A stretch of 64,000 nucleotides of DNA. Source: Vibrio maritimus (lineage in GTDB: Bacteria; Pseudomonadota; Gammaproteobacteria; Enterobacterales; Vibrionaceae). The notes below the pieces were generated by a model. That model was not told the DNA's origin. It worked only from the letters and a program-made list of their open reading frames with translations, and made no database searches. The stretch's first letter is position 1; the number at the start of each line of letters is the position of its first letter. The stretch covers positions 124,001 through 188,000 of the forward strand of contig JYJJ01000079.1 of the NCBI GenBank assembly GCA_003263775.1, read 5' to 3'. The position numbers were made by a program, and so were the translations under genes. Positions 10,021-20,821 of the stretch are shown here, one piece after another.

Positions 10021-10635
10021 ATGAGCTTCACTATTTGGTTATCACTTTTGGCTATTTGTCTGTTAGGAGCCATGTCACCAGGCCCGAGCTTGGCTATTGT
10101 CGCTAAACACAGCCTAGCCGGAGGCAGACAACATGGTCTTGCCACTGCATGGGCACATGCGTTTGGAATTGGCGTTTACGCGATCGTTACCGTTCTTGGT
10201 CTCTCGGTATTATTGCATCAGTTCCCTTTGGTATTTAAAGGGATTTCTCTATTAGGTGCATTGTATCTCGCATGGTTAGGCTATAACGCACTGCGCTCAA
10301 AAGGTGGCATTGTTGAGCGTTTAGAATCGGGTAAGCAAGTATCGGTAATGACTGCGGCAAAAGAAGGGTTGTTCATTTCCCTTTTGAGCCCGAAAATCGC
10401 CTTGTTTTTCACTGCACTGTTTAGCCAATTTGTCGCCATTGGCAGTGAGGTATCTGATAAAGCGATCATCGTTTTTACTCCATTAGTGGTTGATGGACTC
10501 TGGTACACCTTGATTACTTTTATGCTGTCATCACCACGCTTATTAAACAAGCTTAAATCGAAAGCGAAGTTGATTGACCAACTTTCGGGGTTAGTGCTGA
10601 TTTTGCTGGCTGTGCGTGTTGTTAGTACGCTTTGA
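10021..10635 (+). CDS. LysE/RhtB-family amino-acid exporter
   Basis: Inner-membrane exporter of 204 aa with five to six hydrophobic segments and the family N-terminal signature LLGAMSPGPSLAIVAKHSLAGG. Such proteins export amino acids or derivatives such as homoserine lactone, threonine or lysine; the substrate cannot be assigned. The start is supported by GGAGG about 9 nt upstream. It is preceded by a LysR regulator with paired operator-like boxes and closed by a strong terminator, so it looks like a one-gene inducible export unit. Confidence 0.88.
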   Translation: MSFTIWLSLLAICLLGAMSPGPSLAIVAKHSLAGGRQHGLATAWAHAFGIGVYAIVTVLGLSVLLHQFPLVFKGISLLGALYLAWLGYNALRSKGGIVERLESGKQVSVMTAAKEGLFISLLSPKIALFFTALFSQFVAIGSEVSDKAIIVFTPLVVDGLWYTLITFMLSSPRLLNKLKSKAKLIDQLSGLVLILLAVRVVSTL

Positions 10636-10670
10636 TTAAGTGGGGTTTTTGGCTTAGATTATCTAGGACA

Positions 10671-10705
10671 AAACAGAAAGGCAGCGTAGGCTGCCTTTCT
10701 GTTTT
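10671..10705 (+). terminator. Terminator after the LysE-family exporter
   Basis: Long stem AACAGAAAGGCAGC / GCTGCCTTTCTGTT with a GTAG loop and T-rich tail. Its symmetry makes it able to act on both strands, including for the convergent immunity gene. Confidence 0.88.
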
Positions 10706-10792
10706 ATGTTCGTGCTGATGTTCTTGAAACTCAGCAACGTTGAAGAAACCAATTGTTACTCCTGAGCACAGTTCAACAGTATCTATTTTTTT

Positions 10793-11740
10793 TTAGTTGT
10801 AATTGTCTGCAAGTTTTAACTTCTCAGCTTCCAGCTCTTGTTTGGTGTACCACTGGTTATTAAAGATGTATTTTTCCTCTGGTAAGGGAGAGTTCTTTTT
10901 GTGGTTTTCAGTTTCTGATAGTAGATAAGTCCCAGAAATGGATGGAAGGTGTTCAATGTCGCGATAAATGAATTCTAGGTCGAAAAGGAGCTTGTGATTA
11001 GGCTCTTCAATGAGTTTGATACTAAATTCTTTTTCGAATCGCTCAACAATATTGATTAACTGCTGTTTATTCGAAAAGAAGATGTATGCTACGCCACGAT
11101 GTTGGCTTCGATTAAGAAGGCCTATACTCGTGTTTTCAAAATATATTTCGTCTTCTTTTGTATGCAGGGCGATCACCTTGCGTTTCGTATTGTAGTATCC
11201 AGATAATAAGTCATCTGGTTGAGCAGTGATGATGTCAGTCGGCTCATCGGGCTGTTTTTTAAGCATGCCAAATGCCAGAAAGATTGCACCCCCAGCACCA
11301 GCTAGAATCATAGGGCCCGCAATACCGACCATTAAAATACAAAATATAGCAGCACACCATGCGGTGACTTGGACGGCTTTATTCATCCATTTTGGCATGT
11401 TGCGTCGTCTACTGAGCATGAAGCCCTTGCTCGATAGAGAGTGCGTGAAGTGGTAATCTACTGAAAAGGTGAGATGCGCAATTCCATAGATAAATAAGAT
11501 AACGAATATTGATGTAATCGTTTTCCCAACACCTCCCGACCAAAAACCAACAAAGTATGTAAATATGACCGCTGGTATCATCACAGCTAGCACGAACAAA
11601 TGATAGGTATATCGGTTAGGCATCTCAATATTGTAAGCTTCCCATTCGATCAGGTTTTCACCTTCTTTTATTTCTAATTCTTGCTGTTGTTGATACTCTC
11701 GAAACTCTTCGGGAGTAACGTAAAAAGGTAAATAAGCCAA
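10793..11740 (-). CDS. Membrane protein, probable immunity protein of the VasX-like effector (TsiV2-like role)
   Basis: 315 aa with no family I can name with certainty. Four hydrophobic segments fall in two pairs (about 47-68, 72-95, 125-143, 144-160), with soluble N- and C-terminal parts. The start is a TTG (MAYLPF...), chosen because AGGAG lies 6 nt upstream. It begins 9 bp after the stop of the effector gene and shares its transcript, the usual arrangement for a T6SS effector and its immunity protein. In V. cholerae the VasX immunity protein TsiV2 is likewise a membrane protein encoded directly downstream. The assignment rests on position and topology, not on detected similarity. Base composition looks AT-richer than its neighbours. 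Confidence 0.6.
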   Translation of the reverse strand: MAYLPFYVTPEEFREYQQQQELEIKEGENLIEWEAYNIEMPNRYTYHLFVLAVMIPAVIFTYFVGFWSGGVGKTITSIFVILFIYGIAHLTFSVDYHFTHSLSSKGFMLSRRRNMPKWMNKAVQVTAWCAAIFCILMVGIAGPMILAGAGGAIFLAFGMLKKQPDEPTDIITAQPDDLLSGYYNTKRKVIALHTKEDEIYFENTSIGLLNRSQHRGVAYIFFSNKQQLINIVERFEKEFSIKLIEEPNHKLLFDLEFIYRDIEHLPSISGTYLLSETENHKKNSPLPEEKYIFNNQWYTKQELEAEKLKLADNYN

Positions 11741-11749
11741 GGTACGCTC

Positions 11750-14700
11750 CTAAACGGTTAACTCAATATTTTTAGGTGAAAGTATAGATTCAAGTTGTCT
11801 TTGCTTACTATTGTCGGTGATTGCAGTATAAATTGCACTCTGTTTCACACTATGTTGAAAATAATAATCCTGTTTTTGTATCGGACTATCACTATTGCGA
11901 TAGCTAACACGAAGGGATATGTACTCTTCGCTATCACTCGTGGGCAATTTAGCTTGATATATGTTGTAACGTTTTGATTCTTTGGTTGAGAAATTATTAC
12001 TTTCTAGCTTAGCATCGAGTAACCATTGACCGGAGAGCAATGGGCTTCTACTATTAGAGAGGTTTACTCGAATCTCTATTTGATCTATTGGTATTTCTTT
12101 CGGTACTTGAATTTTCAGCACTAAAGCATATAACTCGGTTTTAGGATTGTCTTGCCAGCCCTGTGCTTTTCGAGTTTTCTCCATGCGTTGATGACAGACA
12201 ATAGGTTTTTGTGTAATGACTTGTAAGTCTAGCAATGCCGACTTAGATAACTTAGCATCAAAAGCAACGGCCGTTTCTATGTCACTTGATTCGCTCCAAA
12301 GTTGGCGATCTGGGTGTCTTCCCCAAGGTAGTTTATCGAGCCACTTTTGGTAATCATCTTGCTTAATTCCATCTAATATAAAATTTGAAAATAAATAGGC
12401 GATTGTAAGCATTAATAGTGCTCCCATCATTGGACCACCGAAAATAACATTAGCAGAAAAAAAGCCTGTTGTAGCTCCAAAAAACTGGAACGCGTTTAGA
12501 ATGCTAATTGTCGTTAGCGAAATAGTGTTGGTAGTCTGAAAGAACCGCTCTATACCATGTAAGCTATCGTGTATCTTCCAAGAACGATACGCTTCAATGC
12601 CTGACGCCAACATACCTAGTCCGGCAGTAACAGATAGCCAACGATTGAAATGCCGCAAACTTTGCACTGCATTTAGGTTTACATTGGTCCTTTTCTTAAT
12701 AGCTTTTTCAAACGTCAACAGCGAGCGTGACCTTAGCGTTGCATTTTCTTGCACCGCCCCCCAAGCCTTACCCGTAGCAATCCCAGCCCACGCACTCGAC
12801 ACATAAAACAGTTTCTGATTTAAATCCAACCAATCGTCTTCGCTCAATAACCCAGTTTGCTGTACACCCTGTACCGCATCTTTTAGAGCGATCACATTGA
12901 ACAAAAAGCCCAAGAAGCCAAGGCCGCCAATTTTCTGAAAGCGTTGGTTTAAGTTATTCAGTTTGTTGTTTATTACATCGCGGTGCAGGACTTTGACTTC
13001 AGTGGTAGATTCTCGGGAAGTACAATGCGGTGAGGGTAATCTAGCATACTCGCTTGTTGACTTTTTTTGAGGCTGCGTTGCTTCTCGAGCGCTTTCTGGT
13101 ACTGGTTGCTCGATACAGTGTTGTCGTTGGCATGAAAAGCGTTGACAACAGCATTAACTTCTTTGAGTTTAGTGCTGTTGCTCTTGACCCCTTCTAACCA
13201 TGCTCGATATCGCTCTGCATAGTTCTCAACAACATCGATACCCGCAAACGATGCCATACGCTCTGCGATAACCGCTCGATGCACAAAGGTGCCAGTTCGA
13301 TCTTGTTGCGATACGACGTTCATAATTAACGCTGTTAGTTGAGAGGAGGCGGATAAAACTTGCTCTCCAGCGCCGCTCGCTGCGGCTTTCATACTGGTGG
13401 TAAAAATAGCGGCGAGTTCTCCACTACCTTTGCTGAGCTCTTTGAGTATCAGGGTTTCTTGGGTGTTGGGGTTAGAGACAAAGTCCATTATTTTGCCATA
13501 CACGGTATTGGTAGTGCTTATCCATGACATTACATCATCTACCGTTGAGCCTTCGGCTTCATCGGGTGATTGCTGACTAATCGGTAGCACCGCTTCTAAA
13601 GCTTTGTAGGTGCTCCGGCTGAATCCACTGGTGTATAAAGCCCACAAACTGGTGGGTAAGTGCCATTGTTGCTCTGCCCACTGTCTATCTTCGTCCTGTA
13701 TTACTAAGGTGAAGGACTGGACCGTAGTGAGGTGCAGTTGGTAGAGCGTTTTTTGGGTCTCTTCACTAAATAAGTCAACGATGCGCTCTAAATGGTGAGG
13801 GGAGAGAGTCTCCAGTATTGCAATGAAGTCGCGCTTCATCACCACAACTTCTTCTAAAAGTTTGTCTTCGTGTTGGGCTATCTCGCGCATATCTTTGAGC
13901 ATTTGTTGCCAGTTTAGCTGCTTGCGCCAGCGCTCGTTGGCAACCCAGGTCTCGTACTTAGGAAAACTGGTATCACTAATGCGATACTTTTCTTTGATTG
14001 CCTCTGATAGCTTAATCGCTTCCGCTGACATTCCTTGTGTGTGCTGCATGGTAAAGGCATTGGTTCCGCCTCGCACTGAAGCAACAGCGTCTTGCATTAA
14101 TTCACTGTTACGAGTGGCGTCAAAATACCCAGCCATGTCTTGATAGAATTCTAACTGGGAACTGCGGCGCTTTACGCTTGATGGATAGCTTTCTAGCGAG
14201 TCACTTGCCCCAAACATACACAAGTTCATAGCGGCATTCATTAATAAGCGCTGACTCTGTGTTTGTTCGTTGAAAAGGCGCAGTGGACTTGCAACACCAA
14301 CAAAATGCAAAGCCATGTCATTGATGTCGGCTAAGTAGTCATTGATGGCGACAACATAGGCTTGTTCATCTTCTGGAATTGCCCCGCAGATGTCTGATTC
14401 GCTTGCAATAGGCTTTATCTCGCTTTGTGCCTCATCCTCTTGAGTGACGACACAAGAATGTGCAAAGCGAGCATCATCCGTGCTGGACGCTTCAATATCT
14501 GCGACTTGATTCAACACTTCGATAGGGGCAATGTGATGTTGATTGGGGTTGTTGCACAAGACTACAGTTTGCATGCGACCAATATGGGACTCTGGATTGT
14601 TGAGCACCTTAAGGAACATTTTCCACGTCCAGCGGTGTGGCGCGAAACACAAGGACAGTACGCTGTTTGAAGGGTAGCTTAAGTACGTTGTTGGTGATTC

Positions 14701-15234
14701 GGCATTGCCACGCTTTTCTGTCTCAACCTCTTCTGTTTCACTGAGTTTATAGTAGGTAAACTCATGACCCTTGATTTCGTATTCATCCAGCGATTTATTA
14801 ATAGAGTCATAAACGTACAGCCAGCCGTCTCGGAGTTGGCGCAGCGTATAGCTGGACTTATCGAGTCTCGCTTGACCATTACCTTGCCAGTTTTCCGGCA
14901 ATCCGAATGGGCTCGTTGTGTCTGATGTTAACTCATCAATGGCATAGCGCACAGGAACAAAGTGTGCGGTAACTGCTTCGGCTTCTTGCTCGGGTTTAGC
15001 GAGGTTAACAAGTTCAGGCTTGGTTTCGACTACCGGTTCGATTTTTTCCGTAGTACCTTCCCAGTACATACTGTTCTCTGGGGGAAGGCCATCAAGGTGA
15101 GTTGAAGGCAGTTCGGATATTTGATTAAGCGAAGACAAGGAACCGTCTTCTTCAAAAGCGCTCACTGCGGCGTCATGGGTGTATGGATGGTCTTCCCAAA
15201 ACATCGAGTGCTTTGGAGGTAATGGATTGCTCAT
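11750..15234 (-). CDS. VasX-like type VI secretion effector, membrane-targeting (one frameshift)
   Basis: About 1161 aa when repaired. The N-terminal half resembles the VasX N-terminal domain: HFVPVRYAIDE (about 90-100), then SYTLRQLRDGWLYVYD, followed by a long helical region. The C-terminal part (about 770-1161) has several hydrophobic segments, such as WLSVTAGLGMLASGIEA and GGPMMGALLMLTIAYLF, and then a soluble tail. This is the layout of the colicin-like, membrane-disrupting effector VasX of V. cholerae (1085 aa). The frame breaks near 13000. One added base gives LPLEVKVLHRDVINNKL and leads without a stop into the downstream ORF, so the two halves are one gene. A short motif is repeated near the N-terminus. 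No hcp, vgrG or DUF4123 chaperone gene lies in the window. Function is inferred from architecture. Confidence 0.8.
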
Positions 15235-15489
15235 AGAAACTCGTAACTATCTGATTGATTTACCGATAGTGTGCAAAAACCATTCCATTTTCTCACGCCC
15301 GTTATTTTGGGTGTGGTCGGGTGTGCTCAAACAATAAATTGGAAATTTAAACCATTTTTAGGAAAATTTACCAACTTCTTGTCATGACTTTAAAAGGGCA
15401 TCACAACTCGCTATTTTTGCTATTTAAACTTGTGAATCATCGTGTACCTTCATAGACTTAGAATGCCTGACTACTCTTTGGAGAACGAT

Positions 15490-16188
15490 GTGAAACAAGT
15501 CATTGTCCTTTTTTCAATTGCAGCTTTATTGCAAGGCTGCAATGAATACACCAGCGAACCACGTCCAGAGGTCTTTACGCTTGACAATATCGATAGACTG
15601 GTAGCTGAAGATATTCTTATCCCAGAAAAGCTGGATCCTAGAGACAAAGAGTATCGATATAAGTCTGGTTCCGCAGATTTGAACAATGATGGTCGCAATG
15701 AGTTGTTTGTTCTGATGCAAGACCCGTATTTTTGTGGTTCTGGGGGGTGCACCGCTTATCTATTTGATGACAAAGGCAGCGTTCTTCATCGAATGACAGT
15801 AACGGAAACGCCAGTGCTATTGTCTAATCGCGAGCATAATGGCTGGAAAGATGTCTATGTTTGGAGTGATGGCACACTGCGTACACTCGCTCATGATGGC
15901 ACCAGTTATCCAAGTAATCCCTCTGTGGCCCCTGCTTATAATCGTAAATTAGAGCTTGAGGCAGCAAGGCAGCGAGTGGAAGTTCAAGAAGTGTTTGTTC
16001 AGGATGGTTACGATCTAGAACAAGTCGTTGATGTGCCTATTTTCTACCCTGCGCACAGTTATCAGTTCACCTTTAAACACTATGGTGATCCTGACAATAC
16101 TTATCACGTCAGTCTAAATATGGTCACTGGAGATATGGAAATGACAACTAAGGCGCTTGCTACAGATAAAACTGAATCAAAAAACTGA
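15490..16188 (+). CDS. Putative lipoprotein with an FG-GAP-like repeat
   Basis: 232 aa. A longer frame is open to 15442, but the GTG at 15490 is preferred because GGAG lies 6 nt upstream and the protein then starts with a short signal peptide ending in a lipobox (ALLQGC). The segment SADLNNDGRNELFVLMQ resembles the calcium-binding loop of FG-GAP/integrin-type repeats. A short CGSGGCTAYLF segment follows. It is probably anchored in a membrane facing the periplasm. It is divergent from the effector gene and upstream of nspS, with no evident shared function. The family is not recognised beyond this. Confidence 0.65.
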   Translation: MKQVIVLFSIAALLQGCNEYTSEPRPEVFTLDNIDRLVAEDILIPEKLDPRDKEYRYKSGSADLNNDGRNELFVLMQDPYFCGSGGCTAYLFDDKGSVLHRMTVTETPVLLSNREHNGWKDVYVWSDGTLRTLAHDGTSYPSNPSVAPAYNRKLELEAARQRVEVQEVFVQDGYDLEQVVDVPIFYPAHSYQFTFKHYGDPDNTYHVSLNMVTGDMEMTTKALATDKTESKN

Positions 16189-16276
16189 TAGTTCTCATTA
16201 TTGAGATGAGCTGGTTGTCGCATCGCTTTACCTAATCGCCTAGTCTATTGAATGAGGGAATATAGGAGGCGAGCGC

Positions 16277-17344
16277 ATGAGGGAATTGAGCTCAGAATTT
16301 AGATATGCGTTGAGGATGCTGCTTGCAATAGCATGCCTTACGGCGCCACTATACTCACACCACGTTCAGGCTCAACATAGTACCTACCTTTATAACTGGG
16401 AGGCGTTTTTGTCTCCGGTCGTCATTGATAAATTAAGAAATACTCATCAAATCGACTTAAAACAGATTTATTTTTCAGACGAAGCAGTACGCGATGAACT
16501 GCTCCTCAGCGAGCGCGGAAAGACCATTGATCTTGTGGTAGTAGAGAGTGTTCGCTTACAGAGCCTTGGTAAGCAGGGAGCTATCAAACCGATAAAAGCA
16601 CTGAGTGACGAACTTGCTGATAGGTTTGACCCCAAATGGGTCGCCGCTTGCGGTGATTATGGTATCCCTTATGCGTGGGGCACGAGCGGCATCGTTTTTC
16701 GTGGTAGTGAAGATATCTCGGTGACGTCATGGAGAGATTTGTTAGAACCTAGCGAAGCACTTCGAGGTCGCGTCTCTATGTACTTTCATCCGGTTGATCT
16801 GATTGGTGCGGCGCTGATGGCCGTGGACCTTGATCCCTTATCTGAACGTGAACAAGACTTACAAGTGGCTTATCAGTTGCTTAAAAAGCAACGACCTTAC
16901 CTAAAATCGACAAACTATATTCTTGATTCAATCGGTAATGGGAATACGTTGAACTCGTTGGACATCGCATTTGGTTTTTCTGGCGATCATCATGTGTTAA
17001 ATAGCATTCAAGATGAAAGTGAGTTTAAGTGGAAATACGTTATCCCAAAGGAGGGAACGATTATTTGGCTCGAGTGTTTAGCAGTACCTGAAGGTCGATC
17101 ACTCAGTGACCAAACGATACAAGTGATTCGGTATCTCACCGCACCAGAAATCGCTGCGTTGAATGCGAGTACCGCATGGTTTTCTACGCCTAATCAAAAC
17201 GTAGAAATGCTGCTTGGTGAACAGTACCTGAATGACAAAGCAATAAACCCAGATCTTGAATTAATAAGCAAAAGTTATCTTTATCGACCTTTAAGTGGCA
17301 AAGCTCAGCTGTTGCGACAACGAATTGTTGAAGATCTGAGGTGA
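16277..17344 (+). CDS. nspS: Periplasmic polyamine-binding sensor NspS (PotD-like)
   Basis: 355 aa with an N-terminal signal peptide and a PotD/spermidine-putrescine-binding fold: YLYNWEAFLSPVVIDKL at the opening, GIPYAWGTSGIVFRG in the middle, and the C-terminal YLTAPEIAA segment. It is not followed by ABC permeases but overlaps a membrane GGDEF-EAL gene. That is the arrangement of V. cholerae nspS-mbaA, where NspS binds norspermidine or spermidine and signals through MbaA to control biofilm formation. A strong ribosome site (AGGAGG, 7 nt) supports the start. The last bases overlap the mbaA ribosome site, so the two are translationally coupled. Ligand identity is inferred from the orthologue. 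Confidence 0.85.
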   Translation: MRELSSEFRYALRMLLAIACLTAPLYSHHVQAQHSTYLYNWEAFLSPVVIDKLRNTHQIDLKQIYFSDEAVRDELLLSERGKTIDLVVVESVRLQSLGKQGAIKPIKALSDELADRFDPKWVAACGDYGIPYAWGTSGIVFRGSEDISVTSWRDLLEPSEALRGRVSMYFHPVDLIGAALMAVDLDPLSEREQDLQVAYQLLKKQRPYLKSTNYILDSIGNGNTLNSLDIAFGFSGDHHVLNSIQDESEFKWKYVIPKEGTIIWLECLAVPEGRSLSDQTIQVIRYLTAPEIAALNASTAWFSTPNQNVEMLLGEQYLNDKAINPDLELISKSYLYRPLSGKAQLLRQRIVEDLR

Positions 17345-17346
17345 CG

Positions 17347-19748
17347 ATGAGACTTCTTCGAAGGTTGCATGTTGTTTTAGTTCCTATTTTGCTTCTGGTG
17401 GCAGTAATAGCTGGAACTGCGCTTTATTTTTGGCAATTGTCAGAACATAAAAAACTTGAGCAGCAAAAGTGGGTCACAAAATTAACTAACAGTATAAATG
17501 CAGCCAACTTTGAGCGAAGTGGAATTGAAGCGTTGGGGTATGAAGTCTCGGGGAGCGTTCAATTTATTAACTACCTTCAAAGCTCGGGAGACTCTAGCGA
17601 ACGTCTTTTTTTGGAGAATCATATTCGTTATGTACTTCGACAGGAGAGAGTGGTTGAGCTGGGCAGAATAGCCGTCTATGTTATTGACCCATCATTCGTA
17701 CTCACTGCAAGCTCAGAGTCGTCAGATCCATTTGGACCGCTAGAGCTACCCAATGACTTATATCAAACCGTTTTTGACGCCTATGTACATGTATCGACAG
17801 GAGGCGCTTTTTACAAGCAAGGTACCGCTTACCGCTCAATAACTGGAGAGCTTCGCTACCTTTCTATTAGTGCTCACCATTCGAAAATGCTGCCTGATGA
17901 CAAGCAAGCGATGAATAGAGCAGATCGCTCTTTACTTGTGGTTGATGGACCATTGACCCAGATTAATGTACTGCTAACAGAAATACATAGGTACCCAACG
18001 CTTAGTCTGGATTTTAATCAACCTAGCTCGAGTATAAACCCTGTCGAGCCTATCACTATTAAAGTTCTTGAGCAGGAGTACATTGACGGTTCTCTCATTG
18101 ATATTAGCGGGCTTGGCTTGTCGATGTCGCTCACTGTTCTGGATGACCACTACGCGCCAATAGAATCAAGGTTGGCGACAAAACTTACCCTATATATGCT
18201 GGTTGTACTCGTTGTGATGTTGTTCATCATTCACTTGGTGGTTCGCACTAATATCATTAAACCCATTAATGCACTACTCAATGATATTCACAGAGGTGGC
18301 CTTGAACTCAGATACTTCAAGCGGGCCAAAGGTGACGATGAGGTATCGACGCTGAAAAATGCTATATAGACAGTCTAAGTAAAGTGAAATTTGAAGCGGA
18401 GTTTGACAGTCTTACCACACTTGCGAATCGTCGATCATTTATTCGATTTATCGAACAGCGTGGCGATAGTCATTGCAATGAGCAAACCTATGTTGTCGCT
18501 TGGGATATTGTCGACTTTAGGCGGTTCAACGATCTTCATGGTCAGGATGTGGGTGACAAGTTACTTCAGAACATTGCCAATGAAATAGAGCAGCTGATAT
18601 GCAGCCACCAATCAGATATAGGCGCGAGTTTTAGTGACTACTCTACCAGTCGATTTGCTAGTAACACCTTTTGCGCTTTGATTAATGCAAGCGATGATGA
18701 TGAGGCAAGTGATTTCATGATACATGCTGAGCAGCGACTGCAAAGGTCGTCTAAGTTCGGCGATATGGGGTTTAATGTTCATCTTGCAATGTCGGTATTT
18801 CCGCTTTGCAATCAGGAACAAAACTATCTTTGGCAAAAGGGTTTGGAAGCAGCACTGAACAAAGCGAAACGGATTAAAAACCAACGCTCCTTGGTGTTGT
18901 TTGATCAAATGTTGATGACAGAGCTACTAAGAAAAGATGAAATTGAGCAAGTACTACTCACCTGCAGTAAGCAGGGGGACTTTAAACTGTTATTTATGCC
19001 ACTAATCGATGCGAAAAGTTATCAAGTTGCAAGCATTGAAGTATTGGTACGCTGTCCTACATTACAGGTGATGGGTATCGGCCCAGAAGAATTCATCCCT
19101 GCGGCAGAACGCGCCAATCTTATCGGTGATATTGATGTTTGGGTGATTAAAACCGCCCTCGCTGCTCTTAATGATTTGAAGCAGCATACGGGTTACACTG
19201 GTGCAATTTCTATCAATATCTCAGGTCTAGAGCTATACAACAATCAATTTGTCGAACAATTGTGTGGTGCGTGCTCTCAACATGGAATCAGCCATGACCG
19301 AGTGATATTGGAGATTACTGAGACCAGTTATGTAGAGAGTACAAAAGATACTATTGCCATCATTCTATGCTTACGAGATCTGGGATTCAAAGTTTCCTTG
19401 GATGACTTTGGTACCGGCTATACTGCAATCCAGCAATTGCTCAACTATCCGGTTGATGAACTTAAAGTGGACAAGAGTTTTGTTGACCACATAGGGAACG
19501 ATGGCAATAAAGAAAGAATGCTTAACTCTATCATTTCACTTGGACATAGCTGTAATGCGAGGGTCGTTGGAGAGGGAGTAGAAACGGCTTATCAGTGTCG
19601 CTATCTTACCGACATAGGGTGCGACTACCTTCAAGGTTACTGGTTTAGTAAACCTCTTACTTTTGAGGACTTTTGTGTTTTCTATACTCAGCATTTGGGT
19701 TCGGCGCTGAAGTCAAAAGTGTCAGATCTCACAGTGATAAAGCGCTAG
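17347..19748 (+). CDS. mbaA: MbaA-type membrane GGDEF-EAL protein with degenerate GGDEF motif (one frameshift)
   Basis: About 800 aa when repaired. An N-terminal helix (about 9-28), a periplasmic domain, a second helix (about 280-302) and a HAMP-like linker lead to GGDEF and EAL domains. The frame breaks at about 18363; one added T gives LKNAYIDSLSKVKFEAEFD and continues into the GGDEF domain. The position of the GGDEF motif reads SRFASNTF, so cyclase activity is doubtful. The EAL domain is fully furnished: EVLVR, INISG, LEITE, DDFGTG, LKVDKSF, VGEGVE and QGYWFSKP, predicting active c-di-GMP phosphodiesterase. The EVL form of the EAL motif also occurs in V. cholerae MbaA, as I recall. The start is the ATG with GAGG 5 nt upstream, within the nspS end. 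Confidence 0.85.
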
Positions 19749-19758
19749 ATAGAATAAA

Positions 19759-20820
19759 TTAACTTGATGTAAATGCGGTTTTTTTCGATAGCTGAGTTAA
19801 TTTCTCAACTAAGTTCTTGCGAAGCAAATAGGAATCTCGGCTTATAGTGACATCTAGTAGCAGTGTCATGTCAGCAAGATTGATCGGTTGGGCAAGAGCG
19901 TTTTTAATATCCTGCTCCACGTCTACAGACATCGTACCCTGTTCAGAATGACTCAACACGATGAATTGAGAGCCGGTATAGCGGTAGAGTGATAAGGGCT
20001 CATTTATAGCGCTACTAATTCTTTCTGCTGCTGTTTTTATAAGAAGGTCTCCGTAATCAATTCCATACTTATGGTTGACTTCCGGGAGATTGAGTAGCCT
20101 GATGGATAGCAAATGGTATTGAGTACTAATGCTTGGGCTTTTAATATCATGGCTTAATGCGATTCTGTTGAGTGAGCAGGTGAGTGGATCTTTTCTTTGC
20201 AGTGTGAGACGAAGCTTGGTGTCCACCCAGAAGATTGAGGCAGTGAGGACGAATAGGATAATCAGTGCCACAGTACTGGCTTTTTGTAGAATGAGGAGTC
20301 GTTTAATTTCAGTTTGGTTTTTCTGTGTTATCGGACTTTGTATCTGAAACTTCTCGTTGATGAAGTGAATCATCTCTTCAAAATTTAGCTCCACACGCTG
20401 CTGAAAAGCGGACTGCAAATCAGGTTGCGATTCTATTAAAGTTAACGATTTTTCCAACCCTTGAAATTTTTCAAACTGAGATTCGAAAAACGTTTTATAG
20501 TTGGCTTGCTTAATAAATAAAGCCGATTCTTTGCTGTTCAATATGATATCGAAACGACTCCAAGTGAGATCGTAAGCGAGCCATAGATTCTGTTTATTTA
20601 TGGGGGTTAGGTGAGTTTCAGTAATGAAGTTTGAATACTCTTTGACCAGTTGCAATATGAACCAGGTGGCTTCGTTTTTTCGATTTGATAGATCTGAGTT
20701 CAATTGATTTATCCTATCGATGGTCATTACGTTGACCGCTAATACACCCGCTGTGAGCACAACGAGTATGGCTTTCACCACACTTATTGGAAATCGTTCA
20801 AAGCATTTGCTTGCTTTCAT
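19759..20820 (-). CDS. Membrane protein with degenerate GGDEF domain
   Basis: 353 aa with two membrane helices (about 13-33 and 178-200) bracketing a roughly 145-residue, largely helical periplasmic domain, followed by a C-terminal GGDEF-fold domain. The domain is recognisable from DPLTCSLNRIAL and KYGIDYGDLLIKTAA, but the active site reads YRYTGSQFIVL instead of RxGGDEF. Catalysis is therefore unlikely and a binding or scaffold role is more plausible. Its start lies 1 nt after the stop of the upstream periplasmic protein gene, so the two are cotranscribed. It converges on mbaA with only 10 bp between stops. Confidence 0.75.
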   Translation of the reverse strand: MKASKCFERFPISVVKAILVVLTAGVLAVNVMTIDRINQLNSDLSNRKNEATWFILQLVKEYSNFITETHLTPINKQNLWLAYDLTWSRFDIILNSKESALFIKQANYKTFFESQFEKFQGLEKSLTLIESQPDLQSAFQQRVELNFEEMIHFINEKFQIQSPITQKNQTEIKRLLILQKASTVALIILFVLTASIFWVDTKLRLTLQRKDPLTCSLNRIALSHDIKSPSISTQYHLLSIRLLNLPEVNHKYGIDYGDLLIKTAAERISSAINEPLSLYRYTGSQFIVLSHSEQGTMSVDVEQDIKNALAQPINLADMTLLLDVTISRDSYLLRKNLVEKLTQLSKKTAFTSS

Positions 20821-20821
20821 C

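Noticed and set aside
11750..12913. C-terminal half of the effector as a separate gene
   Set aside because: Its frame continues upstream without a stop into the N-terminal half after a one-base repair, and no ribosome site precedes its first ATG/GTG.
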